Below are positions 1-10,710 of a DNA stretch of 64,000 bases, piece after piece (the first letter of the stretch is position 1; each line of letters starts with the position of its first letter). This DNA is from Sipunculus nudus (lineage: Eukaryota > Annelida > Sipuncula > Golfingiida > Sipunculidae): the NCBI GenBank assembly GCA_026874595.1, contig CM049311.1, positions 13,607,676-13,671,675 on the forward strand, given 5' to 3'. The notes below the pieces were generated by a model. The model worked only from the letters and a program-made list of their open reading frames with translations, was not told the origin of the DNA and did not search any database. The position numbers were made by a program, and so were the translations under genes.

Positions 1-669
1 AAACGACCTTCTCACAGTGACAAAGCATGTACAGCTACAGGTGGTAAGCGCACAGCATAGAATTTCTAGTCTCGCTTCGTACGTTAAAAATTTCACTATA
101 TCGGTCACCCGGCATCTTCAAATCATTCACAACTTTATTCAACATATGTCTTTTCAAATGAACTATGAACATTTATTAGTATCCCTCGAACAAGCTATAT
201 TCTTGTACTCTCGTCAAATGGACATATATTCTACACAGAGGCGATCTTTAGAAAGTCAACACCTAACGGAGGAAATACTACCCCCCGCTGAACTTGAAGC
301 TATCATTAAGCAAGCGAGACGGTTCCAATATTTCGCCGCGCGCGCTTCCTGGTATTACTCACATATCCGAATAATGCCAATTTGGATGGACTCGAACGTA
401 TTAATATTTCAAGCCATGTTACCGTTCCACGATGGAGACCAGTACCTTCGTTATCGTCTGCAGTCTTTCCCACTACCCCTCTCCCCCGGATTGTATTCAC
501 AGTTCCTGTTGGCTCCAGATATAGCCCTTCACACCGAATCAGGCCTCATGTTAACACCAACAAATTGTACTGGTTCGTCTCCAACAATATGCCGTACGGG
601 GCCTCTCTGGGCTAGGAACCAGTACCTTTGCGAAAGAGCTATAATAAACCAAGATGAATCACTAAGAAA
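1..669 (+). pseudogene. env fragment of Ty3/Gypsy-type retroelement (duplicated piece)
   Basis: Bases 1-669 match 4128-4796 at a constant offset of 4127. The translations agree in both sense and antisense frames, so the identity is essentially complete. The piece covers roughly residues 163-384 of the 591-residue Env read downstream: the middle of the ectodomain, without the signal peptide, cleavage site or membrane anchor. The frame is open through the junction, and reads a few pol-side codons before stopping at 700. At 669/670 env is joined directly to sequence just upstream of the reverse transcriptase, with no LTR, gag or protease between. The 5' end lies outside the window. This could be a deletion between tandem copies or an assembly join. 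Confidence 0.85.
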
Positions 670-696
670 ACTAGTGGTTTTCATAAAGGTACGCCT

Positions 697-3604
697 ATGA
701 GAATCATAACCGATGGTCCCCCTATTTATCAGAGGGCATACCGCACACCACTGAAAAGACGAGATGTGATTTCTGACAAAATTGATGAAATGTTGGCGGC
801 AAACGTCATACGGCCCTCGTGTAGCCCGTGGGCTAGTCCAGTCACTTTAGTACCTAAGAAAGAACCAGGATCAGTCCATTTTTGTGTGGACTATAGGGCT
901 TTAAATGGTGACACGAGAAAAGATCGATACCCTTTACAACGTATTGACGAAATTTTTGACCTCCTGGGCGGTAGCGCTGTATTTACCACATTAGATTTGA
1001 AGAGCGGGTACCACCAACTTGCAATAGATCCCCGTGATACGGAAAAAACGGCTTTTATCTGTCACAGAGGCCAATTCGAATTCCTCAGAGTCCCGTTCGG
1101 ACTTTGTAACGCGCCCAGTTTCTTCCAAAGGACAATGGAAACAATATTTCGCGACCTCATAGGGGTCTGTGTATTTGTGTATATAGATGATATTGTCATT
1201 TATAGCCCGGATATGAAATCTCATGTGCAACATGTCCGTAGTGTTCTGAAACGGTTACAAGAGGCTAACCTGCGACTCAAACCGTCCAAATGTGCTTTTG
1301 CACGTGAGAAAGTCAAATTACTGGGTTATATCATTAATGCATCCGGGGTCCACCCAGATCCAGACAAAACAGCTGCTATTCAAGCGATGACCCCCCCCCC
1401 TACTAACCAAAAACAGTTAAGATCGTTTTTGGGCATGACCAATTACTACCGTAATTCAATTCCAGGTTATGCAAAAAAAGCAGCCCAATTCACTGATCTG
1501 CTAAAAAAGAAGTATGCTTTTGTAGGGCGTCCCAAGCACGATCTAGCTTACAGAGACCTCCAGAATGCCCTGGTGTCAACCCCTGTCTTAGCTTTCCCCC
1601 GCACAGATTTGCCCTACTCCTTGTATTCGGACGCCAGTGACGTAGCTATAGGAGCTGTGCTTACACAAACCCATGGAAATGGCCAACACAAGGTGATACA
1701 GTATTTTTCACAGCAACTAACAGACGTCCAACGACGCTGGTCCACAATTGAAAAGGAGGCATATGCTATAGTAAGCGCAGTGCAAAAACTCAGGCCCTAT
1801 CTCCTGGGATCCGAGTTTACAATTTACACTGACCACAAACCTCTCCTCTCGTTATTTGATAAGAAACTCCTCAATGCCAAATTGGCTAGGTGGGCCCTTA
1901 TCCTGTCAGAATATTCGGCTCCCATCCGATATTTTAAAGGATCAGATAACGTGTGTGCGGATTTTCTATCCAGGCCAACCGGCCAGCCCATAGCAATAAT
2001 CGATGTTGATCATGAGTGGGTAGACCCAAAAGCGTACCCCGACGACATCACATTCGAGCAACTACCTTGTCTGGCTGATCACCTCAATCTAGAAGAGGTC
2101 GCCAAAGCGCAACAAGCAGAATTCCCTGACTTAATTTTGGCAGCATCTGACCCAAACCACTCTGAATATGTCCTGATTAATGACATCCTGTATTCTATTA
2201 GGCGGCCCACTAGGGAGTCGGCCGAATACCCCCGTTTAGTACTCCCCAGCAAATATCGCGATTCTGTCATTAATATGGCCCATAGAGAGGTCGGTCATAT
2301 GGCTACTCTCAAAACCCTAAACCGCTTGCGTGAATCATATCTCTGGCCAGCTATGCGACAGGAAGTTCGGGCTATCTTGGCTCGTTGTACAGTTTGTATC
2401 GCCCACTCACGAAAAAGAGAAGAAACGCCTATGGGTACTATGCCACAGCCCGTTTCCCCAATGCAGATGATTTCTATGGACCTAATTGGTCCTTTCACGA
2501 ACTCCACTGGGCAATAAGTATGTCCTAAGAATAATTGACCATTTAAGTGGGTTTGCGGAAGCTTACCCTCTGCAGTCTAAATCCAATGAGGCAGTCAGGA
2601 GGGCCTTTGCTAATCAGTTCATTCCCTCCCATGGGGTTCCCGAAGTAGTCCTAACAGACAATGGGACGGAGTTCTGTACAGGTGCCTTCATGCAATACAT
2701 GAAAGACCTCGGCATAGATCATAGGCGTTCAACTCCACAGCATCCCGCCTCCAATGGCCGCATCGAACGGTTTAACCGCTCCTTCAAAGAAATTCTTAAT
2801 AAGTTAGTAAATAACAAACCAAACCAATGGGAAAACTATGTTGGAGACGTATTGTTTGCACACAGGGTGAGCGTTAGCAGTGTAACGGGCTATTCCCCGT
2901 TTTACTTGTTGTATGGAAGACAACCGAGACTGCCCCTTGGTCGCTTACTTCAAGCTGCAACCTCAATCTCCCCTTTTGGTAATAGACTGGACGACCTTTC
3001 AGAAGCGTTCTCCATAGCTAATGAAAACACCCGGTACGCTAGGGAAACTAACAGAGCAGCCATAAACAAACGGGCTAATGCAAAACAGGTACAAGTAGGG
3101 GACACAGTAGTTTTACTTGCTCCAGAGCCAATTACGTTTTCTTCTAAGTGGGACCCTCAATGGCAGGTCTTCAGAATTTCTGGGCTTACATGTCACTTGC
3201 GAAATCAGGTCACGGGTGAATTGAAAAAAGTACACAGAGACCATGTGAAATTAGTGGACCCTGACCTTGTCTGGGACGAACTTCCCCCGCGCCCTAAGAG
3301 GTCACGCCGCCGCCCAGCCTGGGATGTTCCAATTACCCCATCCTGTAATCAGACTAATCAGAATCAGCCTGCCAGGGGCAATCCAGACAATACCCCAGAC
3401 CCAGACCCCCATGACGCCGAATGTAACAACACTGATGACCCTGACACGAGCACACCCGACACCGCCGAATCAGATATCGACATGCCTAGCCGCCCCCCCA
3501 ACCCCGTTGGCCAATCAAGTTCCTTCACAACCGACGCATGCGCATATAACAAAACGTGCCCGGTCACCCTCCCCCGTAGACTCCACACCTCACTCTGTAC
3601 GTAA
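697..3604 (+). pseudogene. pol: pol: reverse transcriptase, RNase H and integrase, broken by a frameshift
   Basis: Frame 697-2517 carries the RT with the YIDD active site (about 1181-1192), then RNase H (DAS and TDHKPL motifs, ending at a DFLSR motif), then the integrase zinc-binding HH-CC region (about 2281-2412) and the first catalytic Asp (SMDLIG). The frame stops at 2517 within a glycine-rich loop. The rest of the integrase core continues in another frame: second Asp in LTDNGTEF, Glu in NGRIERF, then a GPY/F-like C-terminal domain. That frame is open from about 2486 to 3604. The break is therefore one small indel at about 2505-2515. The protease is missing at the left because of the env/pol join. 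The conserved motifs make the family clear. The frameshift could be real decay or a base-call error. Confidence 0.88.
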
Positions 3605-3701
3605 CCCTCGACTCAGACAGATCAAGAGAGTTAAATACAATAATGTGTTGGAAGCTACTGATTTTTTGGACGACGTACTTTCTGATAATTCAGATGATTA
3701 A
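3267..3701 (+). other. Overlapping frame, possible original C-terminal end of pol
   Basis: A 144-codon frame overlaps the tail of the integrase frame and the first 59 bases of env. Its last 45 or so codons are basic (RNPRLRQIKRVKY) and then acidic, ending DNSDD. This looks more like a protein tail than the end of the 2486-3604 frame does. A second indel near 3530-3560 could have moved the pol tail from this frame. The upstream part is proline/threonine-rich and may be only a shadow of pol. No function is claimed. Confidence 0.3.
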
Positions 3702-5418
3702 TGGCCGACATATACCTGACGATGTACACATTATTCAATACCCTCAAGGTGTCGCAGCCCAAATTGTTGACAATATATATGGCCTGAAAGCGGAATGGAC
3801 AACACTTGTCTTACTGCAGAAACCAGAACCAGACCCTCGCCTGTTCTCAATTCACCAGGCACTGAAGAAAATTCTACAGAGAAATAATTTCACCCTGGAC
3901 GCCGCTCTGAGACATAATTGGGGAAGAAGACTCCGCTGGGCAACCAGGCTTTTGCAGGATACCGGAACACGCGAAAGTCTGAAATCAAGAAACAAACGGG
4001 CACCATTTGAATTTGTCGGCACTCTGTCCAACTGGCTATTTGGAACTGTCACCGAAAGACAACTAGGTGTGTATCGACGGGCGTTAGACCTCGCTCTCCA
4101 ATCTACTAATCGCACAATTCACATGGTAAACGACCTTCTCACAGTGACAAAGCATGTACAGCTACAGGTGGTAAGCGCACAGCATAGAATTTCTAGTCTC
4201 GCTTCGTACGTTAAAAATTTCACTATATCGGTCACCCGGCATCTTCAAATCATTCACAACTTTATTCAACATATGTCTTTTCAAATGAACTATGAACATT
4301 TATTAGTATCCCTCGAACAAGCTATATTCTTGTACTCTCGTCAAATGGACATATATTCTACACAGAGGCGATCTTTAGAAAGTCAACACCTAACGGAGGA
4401 AATACTACCCCCCGCTGAACTTGAAGCTATCATTAAGCAAGCGAGACGGTTCCAATATTTCGCCGCGCGCGCTTCCTGGTATTACTCACATATCCGAATA
4501 ATGCCAATTTGGATGGACTCGAACGTATTAATATTTCAAGCCATGTTACCGTTCCACGATGGAGACCAGTACCTTCGTTATCGTCTGCAGTCTTTCCCAC
4601 TACCCCTCTCCCCCGGATTGTATTCACAGTTCCTGTTGGCTCCAGATATAGCCCTTCACACCGAATCAGGCCTCATGTTAACACCAACAAATTGTACTGG
4701 TTCGTCTCCAACAATATGCCGTACGGGGCCTCTCTGGGCTAGGAACCAGTACCTTTGCGAAAGAGCTATAATAAACCAAGATGAATCACTAAGAAATAAA
4801 TGTAGAATCAAATTATTCCGAGCCGACGAACCTTTGATATATGAACTTTACCCTGGAGTATATGTTCTTGCTACCCAACATCTAGCTGCATACCAAAATT
4901 GTAAGGGAAAGCATGAGCGTAAAAGGACATTATCAGCCGGCGTGTATTCTATCCAACTCACAGACTATTGTTCCTTGAAATCTGAAAACTGGACTTTGAA
5001 AGGTATATACCATGCGCAACATACATTCAATATAAGTTTGCTGCCGATAATCGCCGATCTGGTGTCCCCACTCCGAGAGCGGGTACCTAAGTTTGATTCA
5101 ACAGCGCTGGCCAAATTATCTGAGTGGAACACCCTTGACCAAATTATTGCACTAAATACCTCCGAACAGCTGCCACTAGAACAACTAAATTATATCGAGC
5201 CTTCGGAGAATATAGTACCTCCCCCGACGCATTCGTGGGTCAACACTTCGCTCATCGTCTCAGTTCTTAGTGTTGTGATCCTGTGCGTTATTTTACTCAA
5301 GTGCGCTCTTCCCGCCTGCCGTCGGCACCTGGAAAAACCGACCTCAGAATCAGCCACACAGGGAAATCAACATCATCAAGTTTGGGCCCGTATCCCAAAC
5401 CAAGTGATGCAAGTGTAA
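3643..5418 (+). CDS. env: Env, F-type fusion glycoprotein of errantivirus-like element
   Basis: Uninterrupted 591-codon frame. Residues 1-22 form a hydrophobic signal peptide. A furin-type site RNKR lies at residues 116-119. It is followed at once by a hydrophobic fusion-peptide-like stretch (starts APFEFVG, contains NWLFGT). Several N-glycosylation sequons (NFT, NRT, NCT, NWT, NIS, NTS) lie in the ectodomain. A transmembrane segment at about residues 535-556 precedes a tail of about 35 residues. This layout is that of the baculovirus-F/errantivirus Env class; no match was searched. The start overlaps the end of the frame at 3267-3701. Errantivirus env is normally made from a spliced mRNA; no splice site was assigned here. 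The middle of this gene is duplicated at 1-669. Confidence 0.85.
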   Translation: MCWKLLIFWTTYFLIIQMINGRHIPDDVHIIQYPQGVAAQIVDNIYGLKAEWTTLVLLQKPEPDPRLFSIHQALKKILQRNNFTLDAALRHNWGRRLRWATRLLQDTGTRESLKSRNKRAPFEFVGTLSNWLFGTVTERQLGVYRRALDLALQSTNRTIHMVNDLLTVTKHVQLQVVSAQHRISSLASYVKNFTISVTRHLQIIHNFIQHMSFQMNYEHLLVSLEQAIFLYSRQMDIYSTQRRSLESQHLTEEILPPAELEAIIKQARRFQYFAARASWYYSHIRIMPIWMDSNVLIFQAMLPFHDGDQYLRYRLQSFPLPLSPGLYSQFLLAPDIALHTESGLMLTPTNCTGSSPTICRTGPLWARNQYLCERAIINQDESLRNKCRIKLFRADEPLIYELYPGVYVLATQHLAAYQNCKGKHERKRTLSAGVYSIQLTDYCSLKSENWTLKGIYHAQHTFNISLLPIIADLVSPLRERVPKFDSTALAKLSEWNTLDQIIALNTSEQLPLEQLNYIEPSENIVPPPTHSWVNTSLIVSVLSVVILCVILLKCALPACRRHLEKPTSESATQGNQHHQVWARIPNQVMQV

Positions 5419-5844
5419 TGCTACACCGCTTATTTGGACTTCATTATTTCTTTTTTAATATTATTGGACTCTTTGCTTGTTTTTTTTTTTTTTTCTTTAA
5501 TCTATTGTATATGTGTCATGTATTCACTTATCTATATAGTTAGATCAAATAATGTTCGTATCGGATGTACCTTGAATTATCCTAAGTGAGGGTTTTCCCG
5601 CTTTACATTATCGCCATTACTCTATATGAATCAATTTATTTGCCTCCATGATATGATGTATCAGTAAAATAATAATGATAATAATTAATATTACTTGTTG
5701 TCGTAGAATTAGTACCAGTATTAGTACCAGCATCAGTTTGTTTTCGAGCGCTTAAGCGCAGTTTGATATTTTGGTGAACATAACATGTGTGTCTTTATGT
5801 TAAAAGTAAAAATGTCAGCATTTTTACTAGATAGATGGGGGAGG
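5419..5844 (+). other. Spacer between env and LTR, with polypurine tract
   Basis: About 425 bases with no coding frame. It contains a T-run at about 5480-5494, simple AT-rich sequence, and at its right end a purine tract (ATAGATGGGGGAGG, 5831-5844) immediately before the LTR. A polypurine tract in this position primes plus-strand DNA synthesis in LTR retroelements. Confidence 0.7.
5831..5844 (+). promoter_or_regulatory. Polypurine tract (PPT)
   Basis: The purine-rich run GGGGGAGG abuts the TG that opens the LTR, as expected for the plus-strand primer of an LTR retroelement. Confidence 0.7.
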
Positions 5845-6453
5845 TGTGTAGTGTATCAACTCTTATAGGTATTCTATATATTTTAATGTTATATTTTAGT
5901 GTAATATTTTGCATGTATTCTATATAGTTTAATGTTATATTTTAGTGTAGTATTTAGATGTAATTCATAATGTCAGGACCAGTAGTTATTCAAACACATT
6001 GTATAAGGTATATTACATCATTCGGGCATACTTAAACGCTGCAACTAATGCGACATTGAAACGTACATTGTATATAGACATAGACCCCATGCAGTTTACA
6101 TAACAATACTTCTATTTACGTGTCATCCACAATCTGTTCACTCAGCTTGAGGTGACACAACACTCTAATTAAGATTACTTCCTATACCTTTAGTTACGTC
6201 CATGCCTCCTCTAATTATCAAGGTACTGATGCCTTCTCAGTTGCTAATTGCAATCAGGGTAGCGGCCGGCTGGTAGAGAGCCGAGGCCGAGTCAGTTGAA
6301 GGTCAGACTGAGAGCCGTTCGGAAGTCCGGCTCATACTTGTCAACTTATTATTATCAAATACCATCGATGTTTATGCCTGTATCAAGTTATATTCTACAA
6401 ATAAACGTTTTATTTTTATCGGCTGCATCCTGACTTATCGGGGGACCTCTACA
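5845..6453 (+). repeat. 3' LTR of the Ty3/Gypsy element
   Basis: Starts TGTGTAGTG straight after the polypurine tract and ends CTCTACA, so it has TG...CA ends and is about 609 bp long. It contains an AATAAA signal at 6400-6405 and an internal direct duplication of about 46 bp (5871-5916 and 5917-5961). The right boundary is supported because the next bases (ATAGGTCGCAGTG) match unrelated host repeat at about 23115. The 5' LTR and target-site duplication cannot be compared, as the left end is not in the window. Confidence 0.75.
6400..6405 (+). terminator. Poly(A) signal in 3' LTR
   Basis: AATAAA about 48 bases before the LTR end, followed by a T-rich stretch, as expected at the R/U5 part of an LTR. 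Confidence 0.55.
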
Positions 6454-6625
6454 ATAGGTCGCAGTGATTTTATTTTTTGATGTCCCGGTAGATATTTTTT
6501 GGACGTCCCTGGATTTTTAGTTAGAAGTTTCTAGGTCAAGCGTTTACTATTTGTGTCCCGTTAAGGGACGACCGGACGGACAGACAACCGACAAAAAGTG
6601 ATAACTATAGGTTACACCACCATAT
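6454..6625 (-). mobile_element. Fragment of AGCTCAGCTGA-type (Helentron-like) repeat, host of the retroelement insertion
   Basis: Contains the family's signature order in minus orientation: GGTCGCAGTGA, then TTTGTGTCCCGTTAAGGGA, then a GGACGGACAGAC run. This matches the 5' part of the full copies at 20886-23311 and 45214-47636. The terminal hairpin is degraded. The retroelement LTR ends exactly at its left edge. Confidence 0.6.
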
Positions 6626-7604
6626 TGCGTCCCTGCCGACTTTGTGTAGCTAATTTACAGGCCCGGGTTAGAAGGCAGGATCGGGGTTGCTAGGTGCAGC
6701 ACGTGCGTAAAACGCGTGACAGTGAATGTGTGGTTTATGCATGAGAATAAAAGGTATTTTTATTTTATGGAACCGGCCTGGTATTTTTTAAACAACCGCT
6801 AGGGGTGCATGAGGTCGTCCAAAGTGGGGAGCATTTTGGCAGATCCTGCAACCGGAATGAGACGACATCTGGTGCTGGCGCCTTGAACTCACAGTAGCTC
6901 GAAATCGAGGTTCACATGATATAATTTTCTGGTGTTTTTTTAAATACCGCAGATGACTTGCGGCCTGACACACAAGGGCATTATCAGAATCTCGGTCTAT
7001 ATATGAGCAATATAGGGATTTTATAAACATGATAAAGAGGGAAAATTAACAAGTGGGTTGGGATGACATTGAGTCTGCCGAGCTAAAATGACCTTTTTAC
7101 TTAACATGCATTTTATTATTGGCTATTTTTTCCAATACGAGGTTTAGATTAATCGAACTGACTGCGAACTGCCACAGTTACCCGACGATCTACAATATGT
7201 GTCCTTCCTAGAGCCAAATGGATATTCCAACTAAGGTCAATCAGTTCGATTATATATATATATATATATATATATATAATGTTGTTACAGTAACCAAAAA
7301 AGCTAAGCTCGTAATACAGGTTTAATTTATGGTATCTTAATATCAAATTCTCATATGTTTATAGAAATTTGTAATGTAACGTAGATAATCGCTTGTATTT
7401 TTATAAAATATATTACAACAATTAGCCATGTTTAATTAACTATCATCATCCAAGATTTACTCTTAAGAGCAAAGAACAGTGAACCTAATTTGGTCGTTGG
7501 AACGATAGCACCTAGGCTGAATTTAGTTTTGATATGGGGGAAGAACCAATGTATTATTTTCTGGAAGTGATTATCGTTTTGTTTGCCGCCTATTATTTTA
7601 TGTA
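6626..7604. other. Gene-free stretch with short (TA)n
   Basis: I see no gene here. It holds a short TA dinucleotide run at about 7251-7279 and otherwise unique-looking AT-rich sequence. Confidence 0.6.
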
Positions 7605-7810
7605 CATCTGTAGAATATGATTCCAGTTTCGGACTACGTGACAGGGCAGTATAACACGCTTCCTCTCATTTTTTTTCTATCCTTGCGTTAACCAGGCCCG
7701 GTGACTACTGCAAATGCGGGCCCTGGTGCGTAATCACCCCCATTGCTGGGTCATACCATCGAGGAGTGCCTATAGGCGCACTTGTTTGTGATCTCCCGGC
7801 TTCAAGTCGT
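7605..7810 (-). repeat. SINE-like repeat, copy 1 (body only)
   Basis: Shares a long alignable stretch with 16471-16650: GACAGGGCAGTAT, CTTCCTCTC, a GTGACTACTGCA block, and a TCATACCA block near the right end. The second copy continues into a tRNA-like head on the minus strand; this copy is diverged or truncated there. Best explained as a tRNA-derived SINE body. Confidence 0.5.
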
Positions 7811-8739
7811 TCGTCTGCATTAGCACGTTAACGTTTTGGCGTCTATCTTAGGCATATCTTTGGCATTCACATTTTATTTTACTTCTTACATATTGGTATT
7901 ACACTTTAGCAACTTAATACTGTTTTCTTAATTCATATCAAAGTGTCCCAGTTAATCAGGTAAACTAAGTCAATTTGCACATTTATTTCAGTGGTAAAGG
8001 CGTTCTCTTGAATGACCAAGGTAACATCAAACTTTGTATAGGTCAAATCTGTATTAGTTATGACCTTGACTTTTGTCCCAAAGGGAAAGCGTTTGCGCGG
8101 TAGCACTCATTTTTTTTTAATTCGATTCTGATCGGAATATGGGCTGATGAACGTTTGTGGGATTTTTTATTTAATTTTACTGAAATACTGTGAACTAGTT
8201 CAGCTCTGAAATTAAGTTAACCTATATTGTCAATCAACAGTATAATGTATAATAAAGTAAATGAGGTGTATAGCCTTTTACTTATGTACTTATAACAAGA
8301 TCAATATAAGTGTAAAAATATTTAAACATTAAAGCGATTTTTGGGGTGACGTGCATTACTATTAAAGACTGCATTTCCGTCAACGGAGCTTAAAGAAGCT
8401 TCAGGGGTAATATCTTTTTATAAATGGAATGATGTTATATTCCTTGCCTCTTAAGGGACATTTTTTGAAGGTTGTATGGCAGTTTCGAGTATCGGTACTT
8501 GGTCAGTCTTGTCAAAAGGCGATTCATTCTGTTACATTTTGCTGCAATCTTGACAAGCATGGTTTCCAAAAATAGCAGGAGAAATGCTGGTGTGATCAAT
8601 CATTACAACTTTCCAAATATGCACAATAAAACAGGGCAAATGTTTAGAAAAGAAATGTCCCGGAACTTTATTTTTGGGATATATATAGCTGTTAAAAGTA
8701 CTTTGTGCATGTATACAAAATGTATCAGTCCAGCAAGTA
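7811..8739. other. Gene-free stretch
   Basis: AT-rich sequence without a frame, repeat or RNA that I can support. Confidence 0.5.
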
Positions 8740-8986
8740 TATCAATCATTAGTATGAGACCTATTTCCTGACTTGTGTTGGTCATCAGGCCCTCCTTGTT
8801 CACGGCTGTAATAGATATGTAGTGCTGCAGTGAAGAGTCTACGTTGGATATGGTCATTTTACTTTCCATTGTCTCGACGTCACACAACACGTAACACCCC
8901 CCTTCACGTGTACCTGTACGTGATGGAACAATCGGGTCAGATCTCAGATCTCGGAGACTCCCTTCCATATGAGCGGGTCCCCACAT
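8740..8986 (-). pseudogene. Coding-like relic, possible fibronectin-III/extracellular exon fragment
   Basis: The minus-strand frame (open to 8603) contains HYISITAVNKEGLMTN, which resembles the last strands of a fibronectin type III domain. The codons here have balanced G/C third positions, unlike the surrounding AT-rich DNA. A hydrophobic stretch follows in frame. There is no initiator context, no clear splice boundary and no neighbouring exon, so it looks like a captured or dead exon. The domain call rests on pattern only. Confidence 0.3.
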
Positions 8987-9293
8987 GCGGGTGACCCTTT
9001 AGTGGGGATAAACGCATGCACTTATAATCATAATTTCTCAAAGTTTAGGGTAATGTGTTCAGTTATTCAGTGTAAACAATTATACTTACTGATGAGGCAG
9101 ATTGAAGCGGATCAATATCGTCCCTCACCAGTCAGGCTTGAATGGTGGCTGTTTCCTGTCACACTCCAACTAAAGCTGGCCCCGTGCCTTATCGCAATGA
9201 AGTCTGTTCTTATGTTTTATGCAGTCTTATAAGCTCTTTCAGCTCTTTTTTTTTCCTGTTCAAAGGCAGTGACACATGCCTGCTACTGATATA

Positions 9294-9430
9294 CAGTGGA
9301 ACCTCTCCTAGTGGGTGGGCACCTCTATAAAGTGGACACCTTTGGGCAGTCTCGTTTTTTTTCTACTCTTTATTATGTTTAGCTAATGTTGGCACCTCTA
9401 TATTCTGTAAAGTGGGCAGTATAAAAACAA
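9294..9430. mobile_element. Degenerate short TIR element (CAGTGGAACC end)
   Basis: Begins CAGTGGAACC after a TA and carries repeated GGCACCTCTATA and AAGTGG units. The same end sequence occurs in the better-preserved element at 40682-40858. The right terminus is degraded. Confidence 0.4.
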
Positions 9431-9934
9431 ATGAACCAAATTTAGAAGTGTACTAGGTGAACATTGCAAAATAGTGAATTTAATCTACTTGACTCAAAAC
9501 TGAGCTTAGAATGCATGCATACTAATTAGATTAATATGCTGCACCGACTCAAGTCATAGATCACCCCAGACTAGAAGCCCCCGTGCTAATTAACTAATGT
9601 TTGTTTGTTTGGCTACCAAGAGTGGAATGAAGCCCTGCTCATTCACCCAGTGAATACTCTGTGATGAAGTGACACAGTAAAATGCCCCTCTGGTCCGTCA
9701 CAGGTACATGCCCACTAGACCATACATGCGGGTCTGATAAAATGACATGATTGCTGTTATTTAATAGTCGAAAATAGAAAAAAATCGTAAAAATAGAAAA
9801 ATACAAGTGACGCCACCAGTTTCGGGAGCCGACAAAATTAGTCATGGTCAATATTCAAGGCAAGATTCATGACAATTGATCTATTATCAAAATACTAGAG
9901 GTTTTGTATTAAAAATTTTTTAATTATTCTTGGG
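9431..9934. other. Gene-free stretch
   Basis: No supported gene; AT-rich unique-looking sequence. Confidence 0.5.
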
Positions 9935-10066
9935 GTACTTTTTATTGACCTCCATGGATATTAACTCAGAAGCTTCTATGGTCAGCGGTTACGATTTGTA
10001 CCTTGCTAAGGGACGCCTGGACCGACGACGAACAAAGCGCCATACCTCAGTCAGCTGAGCAAAAAA
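9935..10066 (-). mobile_element. 5'-end fragment of AGCTCAGCTGA-type repeat
   Basis: In minus orientation it has the family's CGGTTACGATTTGTACC and CTAAGGGACG blocks and ends with the terminal hairpin half CAGTCAGCTGAGC followed by A-rich flank. Only the 5' portion of the element is present. Confidence 0.6.
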
Positions 10067-10710
10067 CATAAAAAAATATAAGAATGTATAATTTTTAAGG
10101 GTAATTATTATTAACTTAAAATCAAAGTATGTAGCCAGTGGTTGTTTGTACCTTCTGTTGAAGACATCAATTGTTAAGCAAAACAATTAAAGACCTCCTG
10201 ATTATGACTGATCTTCAATCATTTATTTATATAGTTATGTGTTTATACATTCTGTACACGTAGGGCATCCTTTAAACATTTGCAGTTTCGTACTATTAGT
10301 AAACGTTACGTGCCAGAATTACGCTGTAAAGTGGAGGCGTCTTCTTTTGATCAAATTAATCGCACCATTATTTGTGTCACAATTTAATGGGGATAACGAA
10401 GTGAAACCTTTTTGTTCATACATTGGTTTCAAAAAATAAATTCAAAACAGATACCTTGATACTTGCCCCTGTCCTTTACAACTAACTGAACTTTTAAACT
10501 CCGTACTTTAAGAATGCAATAATAACACCAAGCAAGTATAAAATTAATTTATGGGATGACTCGATCTGAAATTCTAACTTAACTTGGTATGTATTCTGAC
10601 TGACAGGACAGGAGCGCATGCTTTCTACATTTTATACTCTGCTGTTGACTAAGACCCATGGCAGGGTGTATAATAATCTCTCTGTTGGGTCATCCCCTGA
10701 AGTACCCCTT
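10067..10710. other. Gene-free stretch
   Basis: No convincing gene or RNA. A 66-codon frame at 10239-10439 has no recognisable features and is probably chance. Confidence 0.5.

Larger units (their letters stand above)
670..6453 (+). mobile_element. Env-bearing Ty3/Gypsy (errantivirus-like) LTR retroelement, 5' part missing
   Basis: In order: reverse transcriptase, RNase H, integrase, a fusion-type envelope frame, a polypurine tract and a 3' LTR. Gag, protease and the 5' LTR are absent, because pol is entered abruptly from a duplicated env fragment. The RT-RNase H-integrase order marks the Ty3/Gypsy superfamily. An env frame with a furin-type site followed by a hydrophobic stretch is the errantivirus arrangement (Gypsy and ZAM in insects; Env related to baculovirus F protein). 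Bases right after the LTR match an internal stretch of the repeat seen at 20886-23311, so the element inserted into an older repeat. An endogenous, defective copy. Confidence 0.85.

Noticed and set aside
306-500. Antisense open frame inside the env fragment, and its twin at 4433-4627
   Set aside because: Exact shadow of the env coding strand; present in both copies only because the DNA is duplicated.
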